Source: Ooceraea biroi (lineage: Eukaryota; Arthropoda; Insecta; Hymenoptera; Formicidae). Taken from it: a stretch of DNA of 64,000 nt. The notes under the pieces were generated by a model that saw only the letters and a list, made by a program, of their open reading frames with translations, searched no databases and had not been told where the DNA came from. The position numbers were made by a program, and so were the translations under genes. The stretch lies in NCBI RefSeq assembly GCF_003672135.1, contig NC_039508.1, positions 4,092,001 through 4,156,000 of the forward strand. The letters run 5' to 3'. Positions 1 through 11,803 of this stretch are shown here, one piece after another; positions within the stretch are counted from its first letter, which is position 1, and each line of letters starts with the position of its first letter.

Positions 1-1038
1 TGCAACAATTGCTCGAGGAAAAGGAACTCACGCGTCAATCGTTGTCGAAATATAAGGTAGTTCAAAGAATTATGAACATTCTTTCGAATTTGTAATCGTT
101 AATTTTTGCAGAGCATGCTGGACAGCAAAAGGGCTAAGGGGGCCATGAAGTTGGGAGTCAATTCCGCGGCTGGAACGGTGATGACTCACAAGCAGGGTAA
201 GATTCGTGCTGCGTATATAGTTCGTAACACTTCGCTATGCCAGAAATTGTTAACGCGAGACTGTTTCTCTCCGTTTCTAGTGGAACAACTTCTTCAGGAG
301 AGTTCTTACATTCCGCCTCAGAAATCTGCCGCTGCTGTCACCGATTTACGATGTCTTTGCACAGCCCTGTTGGAGGCGTTGAATGACAAGACTTTAGCTC
401 TGGCGCACCAGAAGAAGGCGAACAAGTAAAGAATTCATTGCGACTTGCGTAGATGTCGGAGATTTTGCAAGGTAATTTATACGTTGTGTACGTTGTTTGC
501 AGAATATTGGCGTTGAGGATTTGCGAATTGGACAGTGCGATACAATCACCAACCATGAAGCTCTTGGAAGGATACACGAGCGCCAATATTGATTCGAAAT
601 GTGAGCTATCATTATGCAAGATATACTATTTAATTATATTAATTAATAAATTGAAATAAATGATTCTATTTAATTAATTAATTTTTAATAATTTAATTAT
701 ATATATTATATTATGTATTATATTATATATTATTTACACATACACCATATAATATATATAATTAATATATGTATTATTATATAATATTACTATCATACTT
801 ATCCTTTGCAGGTGATAATGAGTTAAACGATTTGGATCACGCAGTTAATGGTAATACGGATAGCATCGAGGAGAACAGTATCATAACAGATGAGAACAAT
901 GTGCATTGTAGCTCGTCACCCGAGAGTCAAGTTATGCAGCAGTTGCAATCGATACAAATGAGTCTTCCAAAGAATCTAGGAGTCTTGGTCCAAAAGGCGT
1001 TAAACAATTTGAAGGATAAGGACAAACAAAAAATATGA
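1..1038 (+). CDS. CCDC149: CCDC149-like coiled-coil protein, 3' end (5' part outside window)
   Basis: Last 203 codons of a gene that begins before the window. Exons: 3-56 (enters from the left), 112-196, 281-425, 503-600, 812-1038; every junction is GT-AG and in frame. The first exon reads QQLLEEKELTRQSLSKYK, the end of a coiled coil. Exons 3-4 give a conserved block ending in ALLEALNDKTLALAHQKKAN followed by KILALRICELD, which matches the ATALLE...NKILGNRVAELE segment of the CCDC149 family as I know it. The C-terminus is acidic and serine-rich, then a short basic helix ending at a TGA. Vertebrate CCDC149 has no well-defined biochemical role, so function is unknown. It converges on the serine protease gene. 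The family call is from recalled similarity, not a search. Confidence 0.8.
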
Positions 1039-2493
1039 AATTAAAAGTGTACATGTAAAAAGATGCACGTGCCTCTGTACACACGACGCGTGTGTATAAA
1101 GCATATTTCTGGGTTGGGGCAATCTCTAATCAACACGGTTCATTGAACGACTCAGATAGCAGACAGAGAGTCTAAAACGAATTCACTTGCCATGTCACTA
1201 ATTCCGAGTTCAGTTTCGGATGCAAAAAGAATAGAAAAAATGTTATGGAGCGTAAAAGAATTCTTTTTGCATCTGAAAATGAACTCGGAATTTGTGACAT
1301 AGACAAGAATCCTTTTTGAACTCTCCGTGCTATCTGGGAATTAGTCTTCGTAAATCTAGTCTTTATGAGTTATATTTAAGAAGCAGCAAACTCTATTATG
1401 AGTGCCAGCAAATTATTAAATCGATATTTTTGTCAAGAGAAGTCGCGGTTAGAGATGATTTTATCGTGAAAGATTTTCTTCATGATTTATGAAGAACATT
1501 TAGTTACGCGACATCATTTGTTGTCAACAAATTAATGGACATATCGCTTATGTGTAACTGCAGCATTGCAATACGTAATGAATTGACAGTAGAACAATTA
1601 CGATAGAGCTCACGTTGAATACTTGGAATGCTATATCCATCCTTCATGTATTTGACGTAAGTGCTATTTATTTTATTTCTATTAACTATAAATTGAAGAG
1701 ATAAATTTGTCAGATGATTTACGCCGTATGTACATTTAATGATGTGTGTGTATTATTAGATATTGTTACATTCTATATAATTACAAAATTCTAATTACAT
1801 ACGTTACATAAATATATAGTATGATAATAATTTATTGACAAGTTATTCATTTGAATATACACATGATCACGCTAATGCGTTGCCGCAAAAACATGGATAG
1901 TTGTTAAATGTTTCTGTACCTTATGCACACGTTTAAGGAGTACGACTGTACATTTATCGACACAATAAAAAACGATTGTAAGAAAACTGCGAAAGAGCGT
2001 ATATATTACACATCTTGGTGTCGTTTAAAATCCTGTTGAATGTTTACTATGTTCTCGAACGTGTGTCGTAAATATTATTTAACATTTTTCAGAATTGAAG
2101 ATAACATATGGTATAAAAGATAGATAACGTGAGGCACATACGTGTTACAAATCTATATATATGTATATCAATGTATGTTCTGGCACGTAACACAGTAGAA
2201 TATCCCAGTGTCATCAACTCTGACACAATACAAATTTTTCATGATAAGTCACAAGAAGCAGACCAATTAGAAAATGGAATCGAGAACATCTTAAAATTCA
2301 TAATCTCGAAATTCGTTCAATCTTTCATTAAAAGATTCTAATATGTTTCAATTCATCGATCTCTTACAGGAAATCTATTATTTTTATATTTTATATTTAT
2401 ATTTTTTATATTTTTTTAAATAGATTTATGTGCATGTCTTGTTTTTCAGGATACGAGCGCTGCATTATATAATGTTGCTGTACGATTTCGTAG
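1039..2493. other. Intergenic spacer between CCDC149-like and protease genes
   Basis: No convincing gene. It holds a long imperfect inverted repeat (1151-1336, listed separately) and AT-rich sequence. A TATAAAAG motif lies near 2112 with a 70-codon open frame at 2129-2341 downstream. That frame has no recognisable domain or splice partner, so I do not call it a gene. The two flanking genes end here, so it should contain both 3' UTRs. Confidence 0.5.
1151..1336. repeat. Long imperfect inverted repeat (foldback element)
   Basis: The arm 1151-1234 is the near reverse complement of 1259-1336, around a loop of about 24 bases. Matching blocks include AATTCCGAGTTCA / TGAACTCGGAATT, GATGCAAAAAGAAT / ATTCTTTTTGCATC and AGATAGCA / TGCTATCT. 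The ~80-base arms with scattered mismatches suit a decayed MITE better than a typical animal pre-miRNA, whose stem is shorter. No coding content. Confidence 0.7.
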
Positions 2494-5400
2494 TTACTTT
2501 ATGTTACTTTTAATCCAATCGGTGTATTCGGAGACGCGCGTGTACACGCCAGGATAGCCGGGCTCGCCGCACTTATTGCCAAACGAGACGATACCGATCT
2601 GCGTCCATCGCTCATCGATTCGCAGCATCAACGGTCCACCCGAGTCGCCTTGGCACGCGTCCTTGCCACCCTGGGTATAACCGGCGCACAAGAAGTTGCT
2701 GGTAATCGGCTGAAAGTAAGCCGCGTTGCAGTCTTCGTTCCTCCACACCGGTAGGACCGCCTGCCGTTGAACGGTGCTCTCTTTCCCACCTGTTACATCA
2801 TCAAAAAGCATTAAAAGCATCGAAAAAATGAGAGAGAAAGAAATTACACGGAAATTTAAGATAAAGAATCACCATAATACGTAGTGCCCCAGCCGACCAC
2901 GGTTGGTCTGGTGCCGGCGAGTTGCATGCGAGAACGCACTTGCGGCAAGCATATCGGTATCACGTATGGCGATCTTCTTACGGGCCTCGTGAGCTCGAGA
3001 ACGGCAATGTCGTTGTAAAATCCAACGCGTGAGAACTTGGGGTGCGCATGAATCTCCCGTACGGCATAGGTCTCCGGCGATGAGGGCTCATCGTCCCTCT
3101 CCAAGTCAATGTCGCCGAGACGTACGGTGAACTGACGAGCGGCGAAACTAGTCAATCAGAAATTATTAATATTTTATATTAGAAATTATTTAAATATTAT
3201 ATATCTTGTTGTATACAAGACTGTGCGAATTAAGTTTTCTTTATTATTTGTTAAAAGGAATTTTTGTAATCAGTAGATGGTCACTTACGGTCGCTGTCGT
3301 TGATCCCGCGTACAATGAGCAGCGGTGAGGATGTGGCGCGGTCCTATCAACGATCCACCGCACCAGAATTCTGTTCGTCGGGAACCGTGAAGGAAGATTG
3401 CCGCCATCCAGGGCCAGCGACCGGGTAATGCTTCCTCGCCTCCGACCACCCGATACTTCCCTGAATTTCTCACTCCGCACTCTATACAGATCAGTATTTT
3501 TCACTTTAAAACATATAGTTTTTAAATAAGCAATATTAAATATCGAGAAGTACCGTCATCATCCTGAATGAAATTATTGTCGATCGTCCCAATCGTTTCG
3601 TAGCCACTTGTATTATTGGCCAGTATGTCTGGCGATGGAACGTGCGTTGTAGGCCTCACTGTCGAGGATACCACCGGATACAACGGTATCGGGCGTGGCG
3701 TAAGGGGTTTCGTGGGTCGAATCGGCGGTCGTGTAGGATGTCCACCGTGGTCGATCCCAGAACCACTTCCCCCGGTTATACTGCAACATCCCATTCGCGC
3801 TAGTTTCTTTTATTTATTTCGCCATAAATAAGGTATCTTCCGTAGCTTAATTCCTCTTAAAATTTGTTAAATGGACGGTCACGTGGGAAATAATATGAAT
3901 TCGAGGCTTACATGGGGATCGAGGGATTGCCGACTTTGTCCACTGGACAGCAAACTCCTGGTACGAACAGACTCTTGAAGCACAACGACTGCCTCAGTTT
4001 CGTGAGGTCGAGTAACAGTTGCGGACAGTTGCTGAGATCCTGGCACTTTCCGGGTCCACCTTCAGCCGTTGTGCACGTGGACGGAGTAGATTCCTTATCT
4101 CTGTTCGTAAGTTCTTCTGTGGATTGTTGTTGCTGTTGTTGCTGCTGAACCGGTGGCGTCTGCGTTGAGGATGCGATTGTTTGTCGCAGTGGTAGCGCTA
4201 CGCCGCGCACTAAAGGCGCAATGCTGTCCGTCACGTTACGGCCTGAAAAGCAATAACTTTTTCAATATCGAGGAACATGTGCTAGTAATTAATTCAACAA
4301 GTAGAAAATTAAATCAACAAATAGAATCATTGTGTATAAATTAATCGAGGGAATTAAATGTTTATTCAGCTATTACCTAAAATATTCTTAGAGATGGTGT
4401 ACAGTGCGGAGGGCAGCTCTTTCGGCGGATAATTCGAGATCTCGACACCCCTCGTCATGTTGACAATATAGTTGCCCACGGTGTTCAAAGCGCCCAGGGT
4501 TTCACTTATAGTTGTCAAAGGATCGCTCTGCTCTTGTTCCACCACCTTCACCAGCTGCGTGTAAGGGCGCACCTGCGTGTCCCGGCGGTATAACGGTCTG
4601 TCCGACCTGCTCGGTCCAGTGTCCCAGGAGTGCGACCACCCTCTCGTTGGCGAGATGTAGGCGTTTCGGTATCCGTACGCTGCGCGACATTGCCTCATAT
4701 AAGTTAGAAGCTTCACCCAGTGAAAAGAAATTGTGCGGGAAAAGTACAAGGGATGATCCTTGCTACGGTAAACAGCTGACGAGGAAGCGCGAGGTGTTTC
4801 ATACATGCTGCTTGGTGATTCGTCATCGTCATCGCGGGCAACGAGTTTTCCAAAAGGCACTCTCGGAGTTGCGTAATCTAATTCATCATCGTTAGAAACG
4901 CCGCTCAGGAGTGACGTAATCGCGATTATCTCGATAAATCGTGGTCACGTTCTCATTCGCGCTCCACTTTCATTCACGAGGATATCGGGATGCGTTGAAT
5001 GGGTTTCAACTGCCGTGATAACGATGACGGATGAGAGATCGCAGAGTCTGATCGAACCGAATCGAATTGTACATGCATTGCAAGTGATGTTTACGCTAAG
5101 TACTGTTTACCGGGTTTACGAAAAAGGTACTTACGGTAACTGCGGTAATGCACGACATCTTCGGTATACGGGACGGAGCCGGTGAATAGACTCCATATTA
5201 TGCACAAGTCTGAAACGCGAATACGTCGTTACGTGAATTACAGGGATTCTTCTATATATGAACGGCACGGAATTATATATTCCGCATTATTCGTATTAAC
5301 GGGAATGTGAATTAAATTGTCGAGCCAATAGTTCAAGAAGTTTAGTTTAATAATTAATCCGCTGAGAGAGATGAGTAGTTTTAATTTAATTCTAAAAAAT

Positions 5401-8400
5401 TTAACATAATTTTAATTTTACTATTTTTTCTAATTTAATTTTTATTTAATTCTATAAAATTTAATTTAATTTTAATTTTACTATTTTTTACTCTAATGCT
5501 ACTTGGTCGCCTGGTTTTCCCGTAGTCCACTTTGCGCAATCATTTATCATCGGTATATCCTTGCCGTAACACGTGCGTAATAAACGGTGTTACGCAACAT
5601 GAAAACGCGTGCCGGGACAAACCCGGCTTTCCACTTTTCCTAGAATTCGTCGAAATTTCGAACGCGGATGTTGGCCTGAGATCTGCGTCACTTGGTTTCA
5701 CAGGGATAAACGTCAAAAGGAACTCTCGATGGCAGTCAGCCACGCGCGAAAACGCACGAAGAGACTTTCTAAAGCGGAGGAAAAGGAATATTCATAAAGC
5801 ACGCATTTGACCGCAAGCGTATTCGTGCTCGTCACGAGAGACACGAACGTTTATTAAGCGCGGAATTAAAAATGTATGGCTAGCAGGAGAGATTTCGCTG
5901 ACAACAAGAAGAGTGCCGAGGTGTTCGCAGGTGTTCCTGTGATTAATACCGTAATTACGTGCGAGAACTCTTCATTAGAGCTCGGCCCGACACCAGTTCG
6001 TCGCACGAGTCTCGCCGGGGGGCTCGTCACGTTTCGTTCTTGCCAGTCGTTCCTCTCGTTGTTAATTAGGTGAAATTAAGTGGAGCATTAAGTATTGTTG
6101 TATCCCACAGAATTGTCCTCGAAAAGAGATGCTAATTCGTTGTCTCGAGGCCTAGCACTATTATCGGACAGTTTCTCGATTCGGACGCGGTTCCGGGTTT
6201 TAAACCGAGTCATGCCCGATGAATAGAGTATCTCCACCTGTCTCTGATCGACCACGAAAGCATAAGTCTTGCTGAAAAAAAAAGAAAAGAAAATAACGCT
6301 TGAACAATCAGCCAGCCGCTTGTTAAAGGCTCATCAAAGAAGCGGCCGAAGTCACAATCGTGCGCACAGTATGCGTATATGTAACACGTATGTGTGTGAC
6401 CCAATTGAGGAGGAATACTTTTTGGAAGATGCTAGTCGCAGGTGCTAAAAATACATCTCGGCTTCCTCTGATCCTCGAGGGGCCCCCCAAAGTCCGGGAT
6501 CGGGATCGCGGGCCAAGGCCGTGCGTAATTACAAAATTACGTGTCCTGGAAGTAGGATTTTTCGGAACTGGTTGCGGCCACCTCGTGCATCGGACGGTGC
6601 TTCTCTTCATCGACGGTGAAAGTTGCCCGGCGAGAAAGTGTGCCTTTCTTCTTCCGTTCACTGATACATCGAGGAGAGGAGAGGAGAAGCTTCATCCGTT
6701 GGCGATTCTCTCGGAAAGACGGGGACGAGAGTAGGAGCGTCGTTCCTCGGGTAATTGTTGCGTGATGTCCTGAGTTCCGGGGAAATCCGATCGTAAACAC
6801 CGCGGCGAGACTCTCCTGAAGATGAATTCTTGCTTCGCCGTTTTGGAATTCCCAAGTTTAGTTATTAGATGATTTTTTAAAAATTCTCTCGTTGCAGATT
6901 GAGACTAGAAAATTTGGAAAAGAGAACAGAGGAGATGACTAAGGAGAGATTTCACCGACGACGAGAACAATGTCGAGCTAGTATCAATCTGCATTTGAAA
7001 GAAAGCTAAGACTCTGTCTAGTTAAAGCTATGTTTCTGTCCAGAGACAGAAAAATCGAAGGACTCTTACTCATGGATCATTTTTATCCCAGCTGCAAGTG
7101 TTACAAGGACGGCCCTAATCTATTTCATTGTTTTCAGAATTAAATTGGCTACTGAATTACAAGATATGGCATTTTGTTAGCATTGATTTGCATTTGAAGG
7201 AAGACTATGATTCTGAGCTAGGAAAGTCAAAGGATTTATTGCTCTGGGATCAACGCCTCTTTATCCCAGCTGCAAACGTTACAAGGACACTTTTGATAAT
7301 GTGTATCAGGATTAGTTGGATGTTTCGCAGCATGCGGGTCGAAGGACGTTAAAATTGCAGCGTGAATTGCATTGTATTGCATCAACAGACCGTCCGGCTT
7401 TTACTCTGCAATTTGTAATATTGTTACATCTCTTGTTGCGATTACTAGGTGGATTATGACTTTCTTCACGTGCTGTTAGTCTCGGAATTAAAATTTTATT
7501 AGTCATGATTATCCTAGTCATGATATATGATTAGGATAATTATATTAGCGGAGATACTTTAAAGTTCTACGAAGAAAGTGTACTTTAGCAGTTTCACGCG
7601 TCGTGAGCCTCGACAATTAATGTCCAGATTTACTGTTACCGCGTAAGGTAGACACGATTGATACGCGATTCTGATTTGCCTTCGGCTTTTCGTGTTTCAC
7701 CGATCGGCCGCAGAGAAAATGTGAAAACGCGAAAAGCAAAAAAAGCTCGGACTACATCCAGCAAATTGCACGAGTGGAAACGAACGTGCATGCAAATTTG
7801 CGCTTTTAAGAGCTGAGTCATGCGGACAACCGAACTTGTCGGCATTAAATGAGTTTAATAGATATATCTAAATATATATCTGTACACATATAGTTTTTAA
7901 GTGCTGTTTCAAATTATTAGACGTCTTTTTCGTGAAGAATTCAATCTTTAAACAAAGTAAAGCAACAAATACACCAACACAGATTTCGAGACGAGTAATA
8001 AAATGTTAACAAGCGAAACTTAATGGACCGCCTACGAATAAAAACGTGTTACGACGAGTGACCACTTCCGCATTTTTGCCGAGAAAAGATTATCCTCACA
8101 AAGAGTAGCCAACAGAAGAAGTCAAAGCTTTTAGACAGTTTGTACATAGATTTGTAGTGTGCCACACATTAATCGGCGTCGCACAAAGGTGTTATTTCAT
8201 CGCTATTCCATCCAAGCACATTTCGCCCGACTGATTTCTGTGAGAAAAAAAGGCGCGTCTCTTTTTACGACGTGTCGAAGAATCTCTTTGTATCTCCCTG
8301 CTAGCGTGTACGTGTATACAGCAAAGAATATACGGTTTATACCCACGCAGTAACCCAGATCTGCTATGCGTCCTGCGTGCGTGCGTGTGTGATGCATGTG

Positions 8401-9876
8401 TCGTACGGACCCCGCGATTTTATTCGCGACACCGCGTGACGCGGAAAAAAGGAGAACACGTCCGGACGTGTATATCGTCCTACCATCATTTAAATCTTCA
8501 AATGGAGCCTGTCGAGAGATCGTAATGCAACATTTCATGATACTTATTCAGGCACTCCACTTTCAAAAACGCATACACGCGAATTTTCCATTCCAGAGAA
8601 GTTATGTTACATGAAGAAATCATACACATTGAAGAAACGTTTTCATATATAATAGTTAAATAAAATATTAATTTATAATAGATTATTAATGGAATATTAA
8701 AAAAAATATTTTTTCATAACAGATTAAAAACAAATATATATTTTTTAATTTATAATAAAAATTTTAAAAATATTTGTTTTTAATCTGTTACCAAAAATAT
8801 TTTTTTAAATATTCCATTTGTTCAAATATATGACACGTGCATGTATGCTAAATGCAACTCGCGAGATTTCCCGCTATTCGTTTTCTTAAATACAAAACTT
8901 GATGAGGTGCGAATTATGTAAGCAACGTGCGATTAAAGATACAATTAAAGATAATGTAAACTTGAAAAGTTCTTATCGATACAAGTAATTCTACTTGAAA
9001 GCTTCATAATTTGGCAAATAAAAACGCATGTAATTGCATTTTAAATGATAATTAATTCGTAAGGTATGATGTTACGGTGCATGAGCGCCATTAGCGCACA
9101 ATCGCGAGTTGCGATCTTACAGCCGCGGTGAGAGAATCTAAATTGCATGGAATTTTGCCAGTAGGTCACTAGGATTCCGTATCACTGGACAATTCACGGC
9201 GGTGAACTAACCCGAGAAAGTGAGATTCATACCATACGCACGAGGCACAGGATTTATAAACATATAATCCAGGTCATCTTTAATACGCGCAAGGCGTTCA
9301 CAATAAATAAAGATAATAGAAGCTACATTTGATATGAAAGAAACAAGCCTCCTATCTCCTTTCTCTTTAAGAAATAGTTTTAGATAAACGTCCTTTTTAG
9401 AAAACCGCTTCTACTCTAATTTATTCTTTCAAGTATCTCCGATCGTGTCTTACAGTATATTAATCCTGTTGCGTTTTATCGTGCACGTGCAATTTCATAA
9501 ACCGAAAATAAATCGAAAACGTAGTTTAGAAAGCGATCTTGCATGCGAGTAAAGGAGCATTTAAATAGATCGCTTTCTTATTCTATAGTCTTCCTCGACG
9601 CATATCAGCTCGATCGTTTTCACTTTTGAGACTTAATCCGCGCTGCTAGTCACGCACGGACGTGTGAATAATTCGCTGTCGCTGTCGCGTGACATCCCAT
9701 CTCGCCAATTATTACTCCAACGCGCTTTACAATCCGTGTATCATCGACAACACATCCGTATTATTTGTACATAAAACTCGGACACTTTTCTACAAAAACA
9801 CACGCATCGAAATAAGTGCGAAGGGACGTACGTCTCGCAGATTGTTACACTTACTCAGGACCACTGTCGACGACAT
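2494..9876 (-). CDS. Secreted CLIP-domain trypsin-like serine protease (639 aa)
   Basis: Eight coding exons, read downwards: 9876-9855, 5209-5135, 4877-4377, 4242-3912, 3780-3554, 3481-3289, 3147-2873, 2789-2494. They sum to 640 codons and all phases agree. Exons 1-2 give a signal peptide (MSSTVVLNLCIIWSLFTGS). A long linker contains a run of eight Gln (232-239). A six-cysteine CLIP domain spans about 256-298 (C256, C266, C272, C287, C297, C298). The protease domain follows the cleavage site GKYR|VVGG (after R396). The catalytic triad is H441 (TAAHC), D496 (NDIAVL) and S591 (GDSGGP). D585 predicts trypsin-like cleavage after Arg/Lys. CLIP proteases are extracellular zymogens acting in haemolymph cascades such as melanisation, Toll activation and clotting. 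It resembles the proclotting-enzyme-like group, but the exact branch is uncertain. The 22-nt first exon is inferred from a strong donor (GTAAGTG), its phase and the signal peptide it completes. Confidence 0.85.
6981..7288. repeat. Degenerate direct repeat, two units
   Basis: Two neighbouring stretches share an ordered set of blocks: TTTGAAAGAAAG.TAAGA / TTTGAAGGAAGACTATGA near their start, and TTTATCCCAGCTGCAA followed by GTTACAAGGAC at their end. The units run about 6981-7110 and 7180-7288. The shared end block is the clearest part and the middles have drifted. Probably an old tandem duplication in the intron. Confidence 0.55.
8688..8819. repeat. AT-rich palindrome (MITE-like hairpin)
   Basis: The left arm begins AATGGAATATTAAAAAAAAT and contains AACAGATTAAAAACAAATAT. 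The right arm has the reverse complement (ATATTTGTTTTTAATCTGTT ... ATATTCCATT). Arms are about 60 bp with a short AT-rich centre. The structure fits a small non-autonomous DNA transposon. The termini are too AT-rich to define a target-site duplication by eye. Confidence 0.65.
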
Positions 9877-10075
9877 CTCCGTTAGAAGAGGGAGAACCGT
9901 TTATCCCGCGGACATCCCCAGCGTTTGTGTCACCGTCACGACGCACCTGTGACCACCCGGCCACGTGAGACGCGACGCCGAACTATTTTAACTAAGAGCG
10001 TCGTCGTCGCGCGCGGGATCAGCGCGAGAGCGCTCGCGAGTTATGCATGATGCCTCCAAGAGAAAGAAGCGAGGA

Positions 10076-10123
<48 letters not shown>

Positions 10124-11803
10124 GAATGACAATTGACGAGGAGATGGGAGAGAGTACACCGGACCGGTAAAAAGAAAAAAAAAAGGTATCGGTACAGGAA
10201 GGTAGCGTGCGATCGCGGTACGGACGGGCAGACGGACGGACGGACGGACCTCAACCACGACGACTGTCCGTGAAAAGACCTCGACACACTTTACTCTCAG
10301 CGGAGGACCGCGGAGGACCGGCTCGCACAACTCACTCACTCACTCACTCTCTCCCCGTTCTTTTTCCTTCTTTCTCTCCGAGGCGCCGTTCCTAGGTCTT
10401 CAAGGGAAAGTGGTGTTCCCTCTACTACCCGCCGGGCGATACTCCGCCTTTCGATGACGATTCGTCACAGCGATGCGCAGGAATTTCGGTCTCGGTGCTG
10501 GTGGCGGTGTCTCCTCCGAGCGCGCGCACACACCGGACTTGATCCGCCGTAGTTTGCAGTCCCGCAAGCGGCAGCCGAAGAGGCGAACAATCGTCGGTGT
10601 TTCCGGTGAAACTTCGGGGCATCTACGGCGGCCGCGGTGGCGACTCTTGGCGAGGACTTTTCTCATTTAGGGCCGATTGTCAACAATTAGAGTAGAAAAA
10701 AAAATGAGTGAAGTAGGCGCGCGTGTGCGTGGGCATTACCTAAATTTATTTACGTGGTTTCCGCTACATCGAATTCAATGTGTTCTTCTTGTATAAAGTG
10801 AGCGTAGCTACCACATTATACTTAATATATATAAATTGTTTTTTTTCAGGTAGAATCCAAATATGTCCTAATTACGCTCAGAGCGTGAGAAGAACGTCCC
10901 GCGAATACACTCTGCGAAATACAATAAGATTATGCGACGCAATGTTGCTCGTATATCGCTCGCTCATCTCGCTCTATCAGGACGAATCGGTATGAGATAA
11001 ATACGTAAGCCTCGTTGCATCTTGTTTTCATTAAAATTAATCGCTTCGCTTGACTGAAAGTCTCTTATCCAAGCCAACCGTCTGTAAAGCAAGAAAGCAC
11101 TAGGTGCAATCTACAAACCGATAAGAAAATAAATGGCATCTTGCGCTAAAGGTAAACTCTATTAACACATGTACAAAAGTCCGTTAGATACGAATGTGTT
11201 AGACATTTTATGTATGCTGTAAAAAATGTAGGCTATCAAGTGCATTACGCATTACGCGGGAGAAACAAATGATGAACGGGGAACGCGCATCCAATTTGTT
11301 GGATGGATGAGCATAAACAAGTCTGACAAACGGTGTCCCTCGCGTTCAATTGTTGTTACGGACGATGTAAAACTTTGTACAAACTCGATAACCCGATTGC
11401 GGTAAAACACGATGCGAAAATACGCGGAACTGTCTCTCTGTCCGACTGTCGTTCGCGAGCAAAATTTTTCAAAAGTCCTCATAAATCGTAAATGTGTGAA
11501 GCCCGAAATGCGCGGCCGTAAAAACTAATATAATCCAAGTGAGAACAAAAAACTGGAGAACATGTACACGATTGGAACTCTCGTACTTTCATCTCGTGAT
11601 TCGTAATAGCGAACCAATGATTTATTTTATCTGCACAATTCAACACAATCTGACGAACCTGCATTTTCTGCATTTGCGCGATAAAACTCCGCCGTACTTA
11701 ATATCATCGTTTACTTGTCGAAAAACGCTCCTCTAAATTATGTAGTTCGGCATCCGAAGTCGTTAGTCGAACGTATTTCTGTCGCCGCAAAAGTCTGAGC
11801 GCA
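9877..11803. other. GC-richer spacer: likely protease promoter/5' UTR, then Saf-B downstream region
   Basis: Between the protease start codon (9876) and the Saf-B stop codon (11804). The part at about 9950-10670 is CpG-rich, unlike its surroundings, and holds (GA)n, GGAC and ACTC short tandem repeats, as expected near a promoter. Several open frames of 60-106 codons overlap there on both strands, but they look like composition artefacts with repeat-encoded SLSLSL runs. Nothing recognisable lies between 10.7 and 11.8 kb; part should be the Saf-B 3' UTR. Confidence 0.5.
10079..10121. repeat. (GA)n microsatellite in the presumed protease promoter
   Basis: About twenty uninterrupted GA dinucleotides lie about 200 bp upstream of the proposed protease start codon (minus-strand gene). 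Short GGAC and ACTC tandem repeats follow at about 10232-10250 and 10332-10349. GA tracts near insect promoters can bind GAGA-type factors. Here that role is inferred only from position. Confidence 0.7.

Larger units (their letters stand above)
5210..9854 (-). other. Large first intron of the CLIP protease
   Basis: A 4.6 kb stretch with many short open frames but none with recognisable protein features or flanking splice signals. It holds a degenerate direct repeat (about 6981-7110 and 7180-7288) and an AT-rich palindrome (8688-8819). I infer it to be intron 1, because the 22-nt exon at 9855-9876 joins in phase to the signal-peptide exon at 5135-5209. An embedded small gene or enhancer cannot be excluded. 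Confidence 0.6.

Noticed and set aside
2129..2341. 70-codon frame downstream of a TATAAAAG motif
   Set aside because: AT-rich, no signal peptide or known motif, no supporting splice sites.
9988..10670. Overlapping frames of 60-106 codons on both strands near the GA repeat
   Set aside because: Repeat-encoded SLSLSL and PSVCPSV runs in a CpG-rich stretch; typical of composition, not coding.
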